Origin: CBDFGN01 sp965247065
GTDB lineage: Bacteria; Bacteroidota; Bacteroidia; Cytophagales; Cyclobacteriaceae
Direction of reading: 5' to 3'
Assembly: GCA_965247065.1 (NCBI GenBank)
Contig: CBDFGN010000006.1
Span: forward strand, 682,001 to 746,000
Length of the DNA: 64,000 bases
The translations under genes and the position numbers were made by a program. The notes beneath the pieces are model-generated. The model made no database searches. It saw nothing but the letters and a program-made list of their open reading frames with translations, and was not told where the DNA came from. Shown here in pieces: positions 41,932-51,340 of the stretch (its first letter is position 1; each line of letters begins with the position of its first letter).

Positions 41932-43818
41932 ATGTCAACCTTAGTCCTTTGTACGTCCGTAACGTTTGTTGATAAACTTAAGGAGGTTCTTCTGGATCAG
42001 CAAAAGGCCGGTGAAGAGGTTGTGATCGGAACGGATGATCCCAAGGTTCATTTTTCTCAGGACGAAATCCTAAAAAAGCATAAAATAAAGTGGTTGGATG
42101 GAAGGCATAGCATGTTCCAAGTAGGCAAAGAATTTAACCAAACCCTTAAATGCATAAATGAATGGTCAGAAGGGTTTCTTAATAGCAAGAACCTTAGCAG
42201 CGCCTTTCAATGGGGAGAACATCCTGAAGGGGGCAAAACAAGTCAGAAAATATTGGAAATGCTTATTCTCGCGGAATCATTAAAGAGGATATTCAAAGCC
42301 CATGGTGTAAATCAGATCATCCTAATAGGGATTCTTTCGGAAAAGTGGAAGGAAATATTAATAAGGCAGATGGCCGTCGAATCAGGATTTGCATACCGTC
42401 GTGAGAGTAAAACCAATCGGAGGTCGATTAAGTCCATCATATATAAACAGTTCAAGGCGATCCGAAAAGTAGTTGGCAACCTGAGAATTTCATGGGGCAA
42501 AATTTTTTCCGGAAAAGGAACCCTTCTCAGGGATGCCGACGTGGTGTTTCAATTAAATAACCCACATAAGAAGCACGTTCAAAACACGATCCCCTTGATG
42601 GAAGAGTTCTCCAGCAGAGGGTTTAAAACCGCCGCGTTATTATGGGATTCAGAAGAATTGTCACCCGTATTTCGCAATAATAACCTTCTGGCCGTTCCTT
42701 TGTTGGCCTATCTGAATCTGTCTGATTGGTGTCTCGCGGTGATTTGGATGGGCTTTCTAAGATTAAAATTTCCTTTTGCCGCCAAAAGCTTAAGCAGAGA
42801 GCTCAAGAAGTCCCGGACTACTGCCTTAGACCAGCCGATAGCCGAAGTAGTCAGATTGTTCATTAAACGAAGGGGCTTTAGAAGAATACTTTATGCAAGA
42901 GCTTTATTTAAATTCTTCAAATTCAATAAGCCATTAGCAATCAGGTTATGGGGTGGTACGGAAATATCCGATGGCTTCATTATGAGTCGATCTATTCCGC
43001 GAAATCTGAATTCCGTTACTTTTCTTAATCCAGTCGGAATATCCCCTATTCATCCCTTTAATTCAAGAAAGAGGGATATCTCAATCTTATTTGTATTTGG
43101 TGATTACCATCGGAAGATCGAGCTGGCGAATGGATATTCTGAAAAGCAATTACAGTTTATGGGAGGCTCCAGGTTCGCCAAACTGAACAATCAGGTTCAA
43201 AGTGTAACGGTAATTGAATCAAGAAAACATCTGAAAATCGAGCTGGGCTACCAATTATACGTCTTTTTTGATTTGATCAAGATCGTTAAGGGCCGTATTT
43301 CTTTAGACGAGTATTATACCCGGATCAGTAGGATTCTGGAATTTGCCAGGCGGAATCCCACTATCGCGATTATTCTAAAACCACATCCCGGTGATTCCAA
43401 TGAATTTGCCGATAAATGGATAGCATCGGAATCCCTGTCCAATATTTATGCTATAGACAGAAAAGAATTGCCGTTTCATGCAATCAATGCTTCCGACCTT
43501 TTGATTACAAAATTCTCAACATTGGGCATTGAGGCTATGATGTTACAGCGGCCTGTGGTTTCATTGATTTTGGACGATGAACAAGGATGGGAAAGTGTTT
43601 TTGGAAATGGAGTGCCATATTACTACAGCACCGAGGATCTCTTTAAAGAAATTGAATTTTTTGCTCAGAACAATAGGAGCTTCTTAGAATGGAAAGCTCA
43701 ATCCCTACTCCGGCAAAATAATTTTCTGCGCAATTTTTTGGCAGATGATAGTGGTAATTCCATGAAATTAATGGCCAGCTCAATCGAGGAAAGATTCGTC
43801 AAAGCCAATGAGAATTAG
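41932..43818 (+). CDS. Putative GT-B glycosyltransferase of the polysaccharide locus
   Basis: A 628-residue soluble protein from the ATG at 41932. The N-terminal half has no recognised motif. The C-terminal part (~480-590) has a GT-B-like pattern: TIAIILKPHPGDSNEFADKW, LPFHAINASDLLITKFSTLGIEAMMLQRPVVSLIL and FGNGVPYYYSTEDLFKEI. It resembles the second domain of CDP-glycerol or polysialyl/KDO-type transferases (LKPHP and the ST-type loop). It may add a repeated or terminal residue. The donor sugar is unknown. It overlaps the sulfotransferase gene by 11 bases. Confidence 0.55.
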   Translation: MSTLVLCTSVTFVDKLKEVLLDQQKAGEEVVIGTDDPKVHFSQDEILKKHKIKWLDGRHSMFQVGKEFNQTLKCINEWSEGFLNSKNLSSAFQWGEHPEGGKTSQKILEMLILAESLKRIFKAHGVNQIILIGILSEKWKEILIRQMAVESGFAYRRESKTNRRSIKSIIYKQFKAIRKVVGNLRISWGKIFSGKGTLLRDADVVFQLNNPHKKHVQNTIPLMEEFSSRGFKTAALLWDSEELSPVFRNNNLLAVPLLAYLNLSDWCLAVIWMGFLRLKFPFAAKSLSRELKKSRTTALDQPIAEVVRLFIKRRGFRRILYARALFKFFKFNKPLAIRLWGGTEISDGFIMSRSIPRNLNSVTFLNPVGISPIHPFNSRKRDISILFVFGDYHRKIELANGYSEKQLQFMGGSRFAKLNNQVQSVTVIESRKHLKIELGYQLYVFFDLIKIVKGRISLDEYYTRISRILEFARRNPTIAIILKPHPGDSNEFADKWIASESLSNIYAIDRKELPFHAINASDLLITKFSTLGIEAMMLQRPVVSLILDDEQGWESVFGNGVPYYYSTEDLFKEIEFFAQNNRSFLEWKAQSLLRQNNFLRNFLADDSGNSMKLMASSIEERFVKANEN

Positions 43819-44632
43819 AAGAATCAACAATTGGATTATCCGGAAATTAGGAGGATACACTAAATCTGATTTGGAAAAAAAGGAGAATTCGCCCATAACC
43901 GGAAACCCCAATTGGAGTTCTATAAAGGAAATCAAAGAAGATGACATCTTTATAGTGGCTTACCCAAAATCCGGAATGACCTGGTTCCAGAACATCCTTA
44001 CTGGAATTGTTTATGGAATTGACCCCGCATTAAGCCCGGACACTTTGGTTCAAGAGCTCGTCCCTGACATTCATTCTAAAAAATTCTACAAGAGGTTCAG
44101 TGATCCCATGTTCTTTAAGTCTCACCATCAACCACAGCCAAATTTTCGTCGGGTGATTTACATCACCCGAGATGGTCGAGATGCAATGGTTTCTTATTAC
44201 CACTTCTTACGAAACCTTTCCGGTCAAGATCCTAATTGGAAGGAGCTTATCCTGGAGGGAAAAGGGTTGAATAGAGGGTGGTGGCATGAGCATGTGGAAG
44301 GTTGGCTGCAAAATCCGTATGATGCTGATATTATTTATCTGAAATACGAGCAGTTAAAGCTTAATCCTTTGCAGGAACTCCAAAGAGTGTGTGAATTTCT
44401 CAATATTGAAAAACAATCTATGCAGTTACAATTTGTCATAGAACAAAGTTCGTTCTCCAAAATGCAGAAAAAGGAAAGAACCTTGGGCTGGAACAATCGG
44501 AAATGGCCTAAGGAAAAAGAGTTTATCAGAAAGGGCGTAATTGGGGATCATAAAAACGACTTTCCAGAACCATGGCTAAAAGCCTTTCTTGAATACCCAT
44601 TACCCACTTTGGAAAAGCTCGGATATGACTAA
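43808..44632 (+). CDS. Sulfotransferase (PAPS-dependent, Sulfotransfer_1 type)
   Basis: A 274-residue sulfotransferase that would move sulfate from PAPS to a sugar hydroxyl. The 5'-phosphosulfate loop is IVAYPKSGMTWFQNIL (~50-65). The 3'-phosphate site includes IYITRDGRDAMVSYYHFL (~116-133) and LKYEQLKLNPLQELQRVCEFL (~178-198). FSKMQKKERTLGW and FIRKGVIGDHKNDF (~235-255) are the final PAPS-binding KGxxGDxKN motif. All key motifs are present. It overlaps the methyltransferase start by 8 bases, so it belongs to the operon. A second, unrelated sulfotransferase is encoded at 50294. Confidence 0.9.
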   Translation: MRIRRINNWIIRKLGGYTKSDLEKKENSPITGNPNWSSIKEIKEDDIFIVAYPKSGMTWFQNILTGIVYGIDPALSPDTLVQELVPDIHSKKFYKRFSDPMFFKSHHQPQPNFRRVIYITRDGRDAMVSYYHFLRNLSGQDPNWKELILEGKGLNRGWWHEHVEGWLQNPYDADIIYLKYEQLKLNPLQELQRVCEFLNIEKQSMQLQFVIEQSSFSKMQKKERTLGWNNRKWPKEKEFIRKGVIGDHKNDFPEPWLKAFLEYPLPTLEKLGYD

Positions 44633-45506
44633 GGCAGATCCCCATAGATATGCCGGCTTGTTTGACCTTGAGGACTATTCCGATTTCATCTCTACTCTCT
44701 CGCGGGCAGTTGAATTGCCGGTTGAGGAGGTTCAGGAACGGGTATTTTATGAATCTTTTCGCAATGGGTGGAACATAAACCAATGCGTTGAGGAATACGG
44801 AGTGACTCCGCATCATTACGACGTTCAAATGGAGGCGTTTTACAAGTGCACGGATGCCTTTGTTTTTGAGCTGGCTGTAAACCACCGCGAAAGAGCTACA
44901 GTAAAAGTAGACCACTTGGTAATTGGTGCCGTTTCAAAATATGTCGGTGAGCCCATGGGTCAAACGATTCTGATACTTGGTGATGGAATCGGCAGCGATG
45001 CCTTACGATTTGCCCATCTTGGATACGGCACTTCCTATTTCGACAGCCCCTCAGCCCGATTGGCACGGCTTCGTTTTGAGCGTTCCAACTGCCGATCAGC
45101 CATTTCCACAATCTATCAGCTCGAAGATATTCCCCAGAATCATTTTGACGCCCTGATTTGTCGGGAGGTCCTTGAACATGTGGTTAATCCAGAGGAGGTA
45201 ATTGGCAATATCTGGAATTACCTAAAACCTGGTGGAAAGGCATTTATTACGGAAAGCTTCCACCGCATAGAGCCCGCGTTTCCAACTCATCTTGAGTCCA
45301 ATCTGAAATTCGCTGGTCAGACCCCGAACCTGTTCGTTGAGGCCGGTTTCGAATATCTTGGTCTTTTTAACAACAAAAAGCCGTTCGTCTTTTCAAAAAC
45401 CAGTCTGCGCGATAATAAGAGGTTTGTGTCATTGCGCCGCAAACGCCTGGTCAGAAAATGGTTGACGAACGAAACCAGAAAGCTATTTAGAAGAATTCCT
45501 TTTTAA
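44625..45506 (+). CDS. SAM-dependent methyltransferase
   Basis: A 293-residue class I methyltransferase from the start at 44625 (MTKADPHRYAGLF). The helical N-terminal ~90 residues are followed by the Rossmann motif TILILGDGIGSDALRFAHLGYGTSYFDSP (~115-143), and FDALICREVLEHVVNPEEVIGNIWNYLKPGGKAFITESF (~183-221), the post-I to IV region. It probably methylates a sugar, possibly capping the chain recognised by the Wzt C-terminal domain (inference). It overlaps the previous gene by 8 bases and abuts the deacetylase start. Confidence 0.8.
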   Translation: MTKADPHRYAGLFDLEDYSDFISTLSRAVELPVEEVQERVFYESFRNGWNINQCVEEYGVTPHHYDVQMEAFYKCTDAFVFELAVNHRERATVKVDHLVIGAVSKYVGEPMGQTILILGDGIGSDALRFAHLGYGTSYFDSPSARLARLRFERSNCRSAISTIYQLEDIPQNHFDALICREVLEHVVNPEEVIGNIWNYLKPGGKAFITESFHRIEPAFPTHLESNLKFAGQTPNLFVEAGFEYLGLFNNKKPFVFSKTSLRDNKRFVSLRRKRLVRKWLTNETRKLFRRIPF

Positions 45507-46362
45507 TGATCAGAATCGCCAAATCAATTCGCAGCCGTGTATATAGATATTATAAAAAAACCTGGCCCCGATCCACCATCTTACTTTATCACCGAGTAAC
45601 CGACCATAAGCCGGATCCGTTATTGTTATCGGTCTCGATACAGAATTTCGATCGCCAGATGAGTTACCTGCGGCGCCACTATAAGGTTCTCCAGCTGGCG
45701 GAATTAGCACAATACGTTAAGGCCCACAAAAATCCTCCTTCGAAAAGTGTTGTTGTAACTTTTGATGACGGATATCATGACAACTTCCGCAACGCAATAC
45801 CGATTCTGAAGAAGTACAATATCCCTGCCACCTTTTTTGTATGCACCCCCGACCTTGAACACCCCTTTTTCTGGTGGGATGTGCTTGAGCAAGTGCTGCT
45901 TGCCGAAAGATCCTTGATCCCGTTCATCGAAATCATGCAAAAGGAGTTTTCCGGGATCCTCCCTGAAACTCTTCAAGCTGATGGACTGGATACCTTAAAT
46001 TCAGCCAGAGACTGGAATGTGAAATGCGCCAAGGACCCGAATTTAGGATGCAGGATCTATCGCGCCCTATGGCAACACCTTGAGAAATCTGACCCGCAAG
46101 CTTGGTTTGATATGAAAGCGTACATCGCTCAAAGTTACGACGTCGGTGTATCACCGGAAAAGAGACTTATGAACTCGATGGAACTTAAGGAGTTAATCCA
46201 TTTTCCGCTCTTTGAAGTTGGGGGACATACTTGCCATCATCCACCCCTCTCAGCATTAGATATTGACCACCAAAATCAGGAGATCCAATCAAACAAGCAG
46301 AATCTAGAATCCATTCTAGGCCGTAAACTCATATCATTTGCATTTCCTTTTGGGAAACGTAC
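45506..46362 (+). pseudogene. Polysaccharide deacetylase, 3' end cut by an IS630 element
   Basis: A NodB-type carbohydrate esterase (CE4). ILLYHRVTD (~25) and VVVTFDDGYHDNFRNAIPILKKYNIPATFFVCTP (~80-113) with the catalytic Asp pair are present, as is GGHTCHHPPLSALD (~237) with the metal histidines. ISFAFPFGKR (~277) is the penultimate motif; then the frame enters the IS630 element and ends MSIII. Without the insertion it would read only ~10 more codons (RSVHIFWNAVL) and stop, so the C-terminus was already short or altered. It may still be active because the metal-binding motifs lie before the break. Confidence 0.75.
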
Positions 46363-46430
46363 TAGTGTCATGTCAATTATAATATGACGTAATATTTTTG
46401 TATCTTTGCCGTACATCAAACTTAAAGATT

Positions 46431-46922
46431 ATGGCAAGATATAAAGTGACATTAGCAAAAGTGGAACGCCAAGAGCTAATGGCAATTATTAACAAAGGCA
46501 AGCATACTTCTCAAAAGTTTCGCAGCGCATATATTTTGTTGAACTGTGATAAGGGACCATATGCAGAGAAGGTAACCAATGAGCAGATCAGCAAGGTACT
46601 GAAGGTAGGCATGCGTACCATTGACCGGGTCAAAAAACGATTTGTAGAAGAAGGCTTTGAGGCGGTATTGGAGCGCAAACCAACCACCAGGACCTATAGT
46701 CGTAAGGTAGATGGTGACATCGAAGCGCATCTGATAGCGCTGTGCTGCAGTAAACCACCTGAAGGATATGCCCGATGGTCGCTTCGGCTGCTGTCAGATA
46801 AGATGGTAGAGCTTCAATATACTGACAGCATTTCTCACGAAACGGTGCGTACCGTTTTAAAAAAACGCCTTAAAACCCTGGAAGGTAAGCCAGTGGATTA
46901 TTCCCCCCAAATCCGACAGTAG
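46431..46922 (+). CDS. IS630-family transposase, N-terminal frame (HTH)
   Basis: Starting at ATG 46431 (MARYKVTLAKVERQELMAIINKGKHTSQKFRSAYILL), this encodes the helix-turn-helix half: NEQISKVLKVGMRTIDRVKKRFVEEGFEAVLERK (~51-84), then YARWSLRLLSDKMVEL and SISHETVRTVLKKRL. At a run of seven A's (46859-46865) the catalytic part moves to the +1 frame; this frame instead ends at 46922. Transcriptional slippage adding one A, or a lost A, would explain it. An eighth A would read VRTVLKKNALKPW, the expected joined sequence. Confidence 0.8.
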   Translation: MARYKVTLAKVERQELMAIINKGKHTSQKFRSAYILLNCDKGPYAEKVTNEQISKVLKVGMRTIDRVKKRFVEEGFEAVLERKPTTRTYSRKVDGDIEAHLIALCCSKPPEGYARWSLRLLSDKMVELQYTDSISHETVRTVLKKRLKTLEGKPVDYSPQIRQ

Positions 46923-46926
46923 CTTT

Positions 46927-47562
46927 GTGGCACACATGGAGCAGGTGTTAGATGTGTATAAACGGCCTTATGATCCTGAAAGTCCGGTAGTATGCATGGA
47001 TGAAACGCCCAAACAATTGGTTAAGGAAACCAGGATAACCGAGCCGATGCAAAAGGGCAAAGCAACCAGGGTGGATTATGAATACCGGCGTTGCGGGGTG
47101 TGTAATGTGTTTATTGCCAGTGAGCCGGTCACAGGAAAGCGAATGGTTAAGCTTACCGAGAGGAAAACCCGGAAAGACTGGGCTAAGTTCATCAAAGAGA
47201 TTGCTGATCAGATGTATCCTGATTCTGGGAAGATCACCTTAGTGATGGACAATTATATCACACATACAGCTGCCTCCTTATATGAAACATATCCTCCCGA
47301 AGAAGCAAAAAGAATATGGGATCGGTTTGAGCTTGTATATACACCAAAACATGGAAGCTGGCTGAACATGGCAGAAATTGAACTCAGTGTGCTTTCCAGA
47401 CAATGCTTAAGTAGACGAATTGACAGTATGGAGATAATCCGAAAAGAAGTGAAAGCATGGGAGGAACATCGAAACAACAAGAACGCCAGTATTGATTGGC
47501 GCTTTACAACAAAAGATGCACGGATAAAATTAAAAAAGCTTTATCCGTCAATTCAAACTTGA
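46927..47562 (+). CDS. IS630-family transposase, catalytic frame (DDE)
   Basis: The frame is open from the A7 run (~46862) although the apparent start is at 46927. The catalytic residues are in VVCMDETPKQL (~21-31), KITLVMDNYITHTAASLYE (~98-116) and NMAEIELSVLSRQCLSRR (~145-162), giving the DD(E) triad with the family's spacing. WAKFIKEIADQMYPDSGK precedes the second Asp. It is probably produced as a fusion with the upstream half via slippage at the A7. The element is probably functional if slippage occurs. Confidence 0.82.
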   Translation: MAHMEQVLDVYKRPYDPESPVVCMDETPKQLVKETRITEPMQKGKATRVDYEYRRCGVCNVFIASEPVTGKRMVKLTERKTRKDWAKFIKEIADQMYPDSGKITLVMDNYITHTAASLYETYPPEEAKRIWDRFELVYTPKHGSWLNMAEIELSVLSRQCLSRRIDSMEIIRKEVKAWEEHRNNKNASIDWRFTTKDARIKLKKLYPSIQT

Positions 47563-47563
47563 C

Positions 47564-49636
47564 ATGACACTAGGTCGGTTCATATATTTTGGAACGCAGT
47601 TCTTTAGAGGGGAGCCAGTGATGAGGGCGATGCAAGATATCCGAAAAACGGAGTTTCTACCTCTTGCCGATTTGAAGCAACTGCAATTCAAGCGACTCAA
47701 GGATTTACTTCAGCATTCCCTGAAAATTCCTTTCTACCAGGATTATTACAAAGATTACAAATCTGAAATCAACGGATTGGCTAATTGGAATGGGACGAAA
47801 GAACTTATGAGAATAATTCCACCATTAGGAAAGGAATTGGTGCATGAGAATTATGATGATTTGATTTATCGCCAGAGCAGGTTCAATACCACCCGTAATA
47901 TTACATCGGGTTCAACTGGGGAGCCGTTTGCTTTTCAGTGCGATAATCTGTCCTGGGCCTACAGACATGCGGCGATTTTTCGATGTTTGGAGCGGTTCGG
48001 GGTTTCGGTTGGAGAACCTTATGGATACATATTTGGAACTCATTGGAGCTTCAAATCCCGTTTTGAGTCCATAATTAGGGATAGGATTCTTAATAGGGTT
48101 CGAGTGTCCGCCTTTGATATCACCGAAAAATCGGTTCATGAGAATTTGAAAAAACTAAAGGCAATAAAGGCTACCCATATTATTGGCTATCCCTCTGCTC
48201 TTTACGACTTTGCCTTCGTTGCTAAATCTCTAGGATTAGATCTGGAGTCGCTGAATTTAAAGGTCCTATTAACTACCGCTGAGCCGCTGCTCGATTATCA
48301 AAGGGAGTATATTCAAAGCGCTTTCAAGGCCAGTTGTATAAGCTTCTACGGAAGCGTAGAAGGAGGACAAGGAGCCTACGAGGTCCCGGAGGGCTACTTT
48401 ATTGAATTCATGGAAGGTACTTGGTTGGATATAGACAATGAAGGTCAGATCTTTTCTACGGATTTGTTCTTAAGAACCATGCCGCTTGTGAAATTTCAGA
48501 CCGGAGATTTTGCGGAACCATATGATGGCGATGTTGATTATAGATGGAATCAGTTGAAACTCAGAAGAATTTCTGGTAGATCGGGTAAGTCTATCACTTT
48601 ACCCAATGGAAGGAAAATCAACGCGAACTTACCTAGCTATGTTTTTAAACTATTTAGTCAAGGTAATAAGATCAGAAAGTATAGGTTTTACCAGTTTTTG
48701 AATTCACCTGAAATATCGTTGCTGATCAAGGTGGGGCCTGAGTTCAATTCTGGTGATTTGACGAAGCTTAAAGGCCATTTGACAACCGCGTTCGGTGACT
48801 CGTTAGTGATCAATACAAAGTTGGTAGACAACATACCCCATTTGCCAAATGCCAAGCACCAAGACTACGTTCTGATCGAGGACGAGAAGGATTGGGACAA
48901 CGGCGACTCGCTCTCTACCAAAAAATTGAAAAAATCCCGCAGGGGCATTTATCCAATATTGTTGGACGAGCTCATTCTGCCCGTGGGAGAGCGGATATTT
49001 GGGTTCCCAGTTTGGTCCCAGCTTAAAAACTGGGAAAAAATAGAGCAGTTATCGGTGAATGAATTGAGAAAATTGCAGAATCGAAATTTTCGCAAGATGG
49101 TCCACCATGCGTTGACGAACATAAAATACTACTCCGCCTACAAGATTGATCCGGATACCGTACAGTCTTGTGCTGATCTAGTAAAGTTGCCAATTCTTAC
49201 AAAATCCAAGATTAAGGCGAATCTGAAGGACCTACATGACCCCAGCAAGCCACTGAACACTCTTTTGAAGTTCAACAGTAGTGGATCGTCGGGTGAACAA
49301 GGAGTTGTGTATATGTCACAAGCGGAGCGTGCAAATGTTTACGCCATACAGACATTGTGGTGGGAGTGGAGCGGATACAAACCTGGGGATCCGATGATTC
49401 AGACCGGTATGACACCCCTCCGGGATTTCAAGCGCAAGCTTAAAGATTATTTTTTCAAGACTTCCTATTTTATTGCCTACGATTTAAGTGAAAGGGTCCT
49501 GGCTAAGTTGGTAAATAAGATCCGTGGCCTGCGCCCGAAGTACCTTATGGGCTATGCCTCATCGTTGTTTGTGATTGCAAAATACTGCCATGATAACCAT
49601 ATCAACGATATTCGATTTGAGGCGGTCGTCAGCTAG
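47564..49636 (+). pseudogene. Tandem-fused CapK/PaaK-like adenylate-forming protein, up to an internal amber codon
   Basis: Two adenylate-forming (phenylacetate-CoA ligase/CapK-like) modules are joined in one frame. Module 1 (~47621-48890) has NITSGSTGEPFAFQCD, IGYPSALYDFAFVAKSL and SFYGSVEGGQGAYEVPEG, and ends near KHQDYVLIEDEKD. Module 2 starts near KKLKKSRRGIYPILLDEL (48920) and has LKFNSSGSSGEQGVVYMSQAE and YLMGYASSLFVIAKY, then TAG at 49634-49636 where VVSWGDK is expected. The frame continues past it. The likely start is ATG 47621 (MRAMQDIRKTEF), because the ATG at 47564 lies in the IS630 end. Such proteins usually occur singly (~430-450 residues) in polysaccharide loci; substrates are unknown. 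Confidence 0.75.
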
Positions 49637-49645
49637 GGGGATAAA

Positions 49646-50290
49646 TTGTTCTCTCATTACAGGGAACTGGTTGAGAAGACCTTCATCACTCATGTGTATG
49701 ACACATATGGCTGCACTGAGGGTTTAATGATTGCGGCGGAATGCCAGTTTGGCAAATATCATGTCATGAGCCCCCATGTGTATTTGGAGATACTTGATAA
49801 TGAGGGAAATGAGGTATCTCCAGGGGAAATTGGCCATGTTGTTGTGACTCGGTTGGATGGATTTTCATTTCCTTTGATCCGGTATAAGTTAGGCGATCTT
49901 GCCCAGAAAAGCTCCGGTGAGGATCAATGTAAATGTGGAAGGAGCTTTCCAATTTTGCACCGAATTATTGGTCGTAATACGGATATTGTTTATTCTCCCT
50001 CAGGGAAACCTATGATCGTACATTTTTTTACCGGTATTTTTGAACATTATTACCAGGAAATAAAGGAGTTCAGGGTCATACAAATGGAAATGAGCGGTTT
50101 TGTGATCAAAATTGTAAAAGGAGAATCATTTCATGATGGTATTCTGGATGATCTTCTAACCCAGATGCAAGCCAGAATCAAAGAGCCCTTGAATGTTCAA
50201 TTTGAGATGGTTGATCATCTCGAGAAGTCGCCATCCGGCAAGCCGGAAATAGTCCGATCGGCAATTGCCCCCTCACTGAACGTGCCTTAA
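49646..50290 (+). pseudogene. CapK/PaaK-like protein, C-terminal part after the amber codon
   Basis: The continuation of module 2 in the same frame. It reads GDKLFSHYRELVEKTFITHVYDTYGCTEGLMIAAEC, with the YGCTEG adenylate motif, then GEIGHVVVTRLDGFSFPLIRYKLGDLA (the YxxGD motif) and the C-terminal subdomain CKCGRSFPILHRIIGRNTDIVYSPSGKPM, ending EKSPSGKPEIVRS. One TGG-to-TAG change separates it from the upstream part. Alone it lacks the N-terminal ATP-binding loop and would be inactive. If the TAG is an error or is suppressed, the whole protein is ~890 residues. Confidence 0.8.
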
Positions 50291-50293
50291 GAA

Positions 50294-51340
50294 ATGATTG
50301 TGCCCATTTTTATTGTAGGGTACCTCCATTCAGGCACTTCCTTACTGCATAATTTATTGGGCAACCACTCCCTAATTTTTCAGCCTGCTGGAGAGATCAA
50401 ATTTTTTGAAAACCTTCCTGCTTTGTACTCCAACTATCGCGATCTTTCCGACCTGGATGACTACCATGAATATGCCAAATTCCTAAATACCATTATTACG
50501 TCCGGTCATTCCATTACTAAGTATAAGGAGTGGCAAGTAAAAGAGGCCCATATATATGACTACCTGGTCTCTAACAGGAATTCGTTAAAAAAAGATCATG
50601 AGTCACTACTTTTTGCCGCTCTTGATTTCGCCGCCTCCGAGAGTCAGGCTAAGTACTGGGTGGAAAAATCACCTAACAATATTTTTTACCTCGACCGGAT
50701 TCTGGCTCACTCAGTAGATGCTAAGGTTATCGAATTGATCCGGGATGGCCGTGATATCCTGGCCTCGAAAAAGGTTAGGAAAAGAAATGTGAACATCGAA
50801 TTCAAAAATGCGCGGAAGCAACAGAGAAAGGCTTTGGAGAGAAAATACTCGCCATTTTTGGAGATCTCAGGTTGGAAATCGGCCGTCTTGGCCGGACTGT
50901 CGGCAAAAGCAGAATACCAGGACCGATTGACTACCGTGAATTATGAAAACCTGGTTCAGAACCCAGAGGAAAATATGTCTGAGATCTGTGATTTCCTGGG
51001 CATTGAGTACGAATCAGGTATGATTCAACTAAGCTATCGAAATTCAGCCCAATTAGGGTTGAGAAAGGTTCGGGAAATCCATGATAGTTCAGTTGGAAAT
51101 TATCGTCATGTTCTGAATCGATATGAGATTTGCTTTGCAGAGAACTACTGCCGAATTATTTTCCGCAAGTATTTTGACATTCATAAATTCACCTTGGCCG
51201 AGAGAATCATTGCTCAGAAGTACAGATTCCTAGGGGTTTTTGATCTCGTGGTCAGATTATACTCCCGCTGGAAGTTGCTGAAACCGGCTTATTTTGTAGC
51301 GTATCTGTACAATCTGAAGATCAGATTTTCGCGTCTTTGA
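50294..51340 (+). CDS. Sulfotransferase family protein
   Basis: A 348-residue protein of the broader sulfotransferase family. The PAPS 5' loop is FIVGYLHSGTSLLHNLLGNHSLI (~6-28). The 3' binding stretch is KVIELIRDGRDILASKKVRK (~145-164), followed by NYENLVQNPEENMSEICDFLGIEYE (~216-240). The C-terminal third is helical and basic. It differs clearly from the 43808 sulfotransferase, so two different sulfate positions are possible. It begins 3 bases after the CapK stop and overlaps the next gene by 4 bases. Confidence 0.8.
   Translation: MIVPIFIVGYLHSGTSLLHNLLGNHSLIFQPAGEIKFFENLPALYSNYRDLSDLDDYHEYAKFLNTIITSGHSITKYKEWQVKEAHIYDYLVSNRNSLKKDHESLLFAALDFAASESQAKYWVEKSPNNIFYLDRILAHSVDAKVIELIRDGRDILASKKVRKRNVNIEFKNARKQQRKALERKYSPFLEISGWKSAVLAGLSAKAEYQDRLTTVNYENLVQNPEENMSEICDFLGIEYESGMIQLSYRNSAQLGLRKVREIHDSSVGNYRHVLNRYEICFAENYCRIIFRKYFDIHKFTLAERIIAQKYRFLGVFDLVVRLYSRWKLLKPAYFVAYLYNLKIRFSRL

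Larger units (their letters stand above)
46365..47570 (+). mobile_element. IS630-family insertion sequence
   Basis: The element is bounded by perfect 12-bp inverted repeats GTGTCATGTCAA (46365-46376 and the complement of 47559-47570). It is flanked by TA on both sides (46363-46364, 47571-47572) within a CTAG target, as expected of this family. It carries two overlapping transposase frames. The insertion separates the deacetylase gene from the CapK-like gene and adds an apparent ATG to the latter. Confidence 0.92.
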
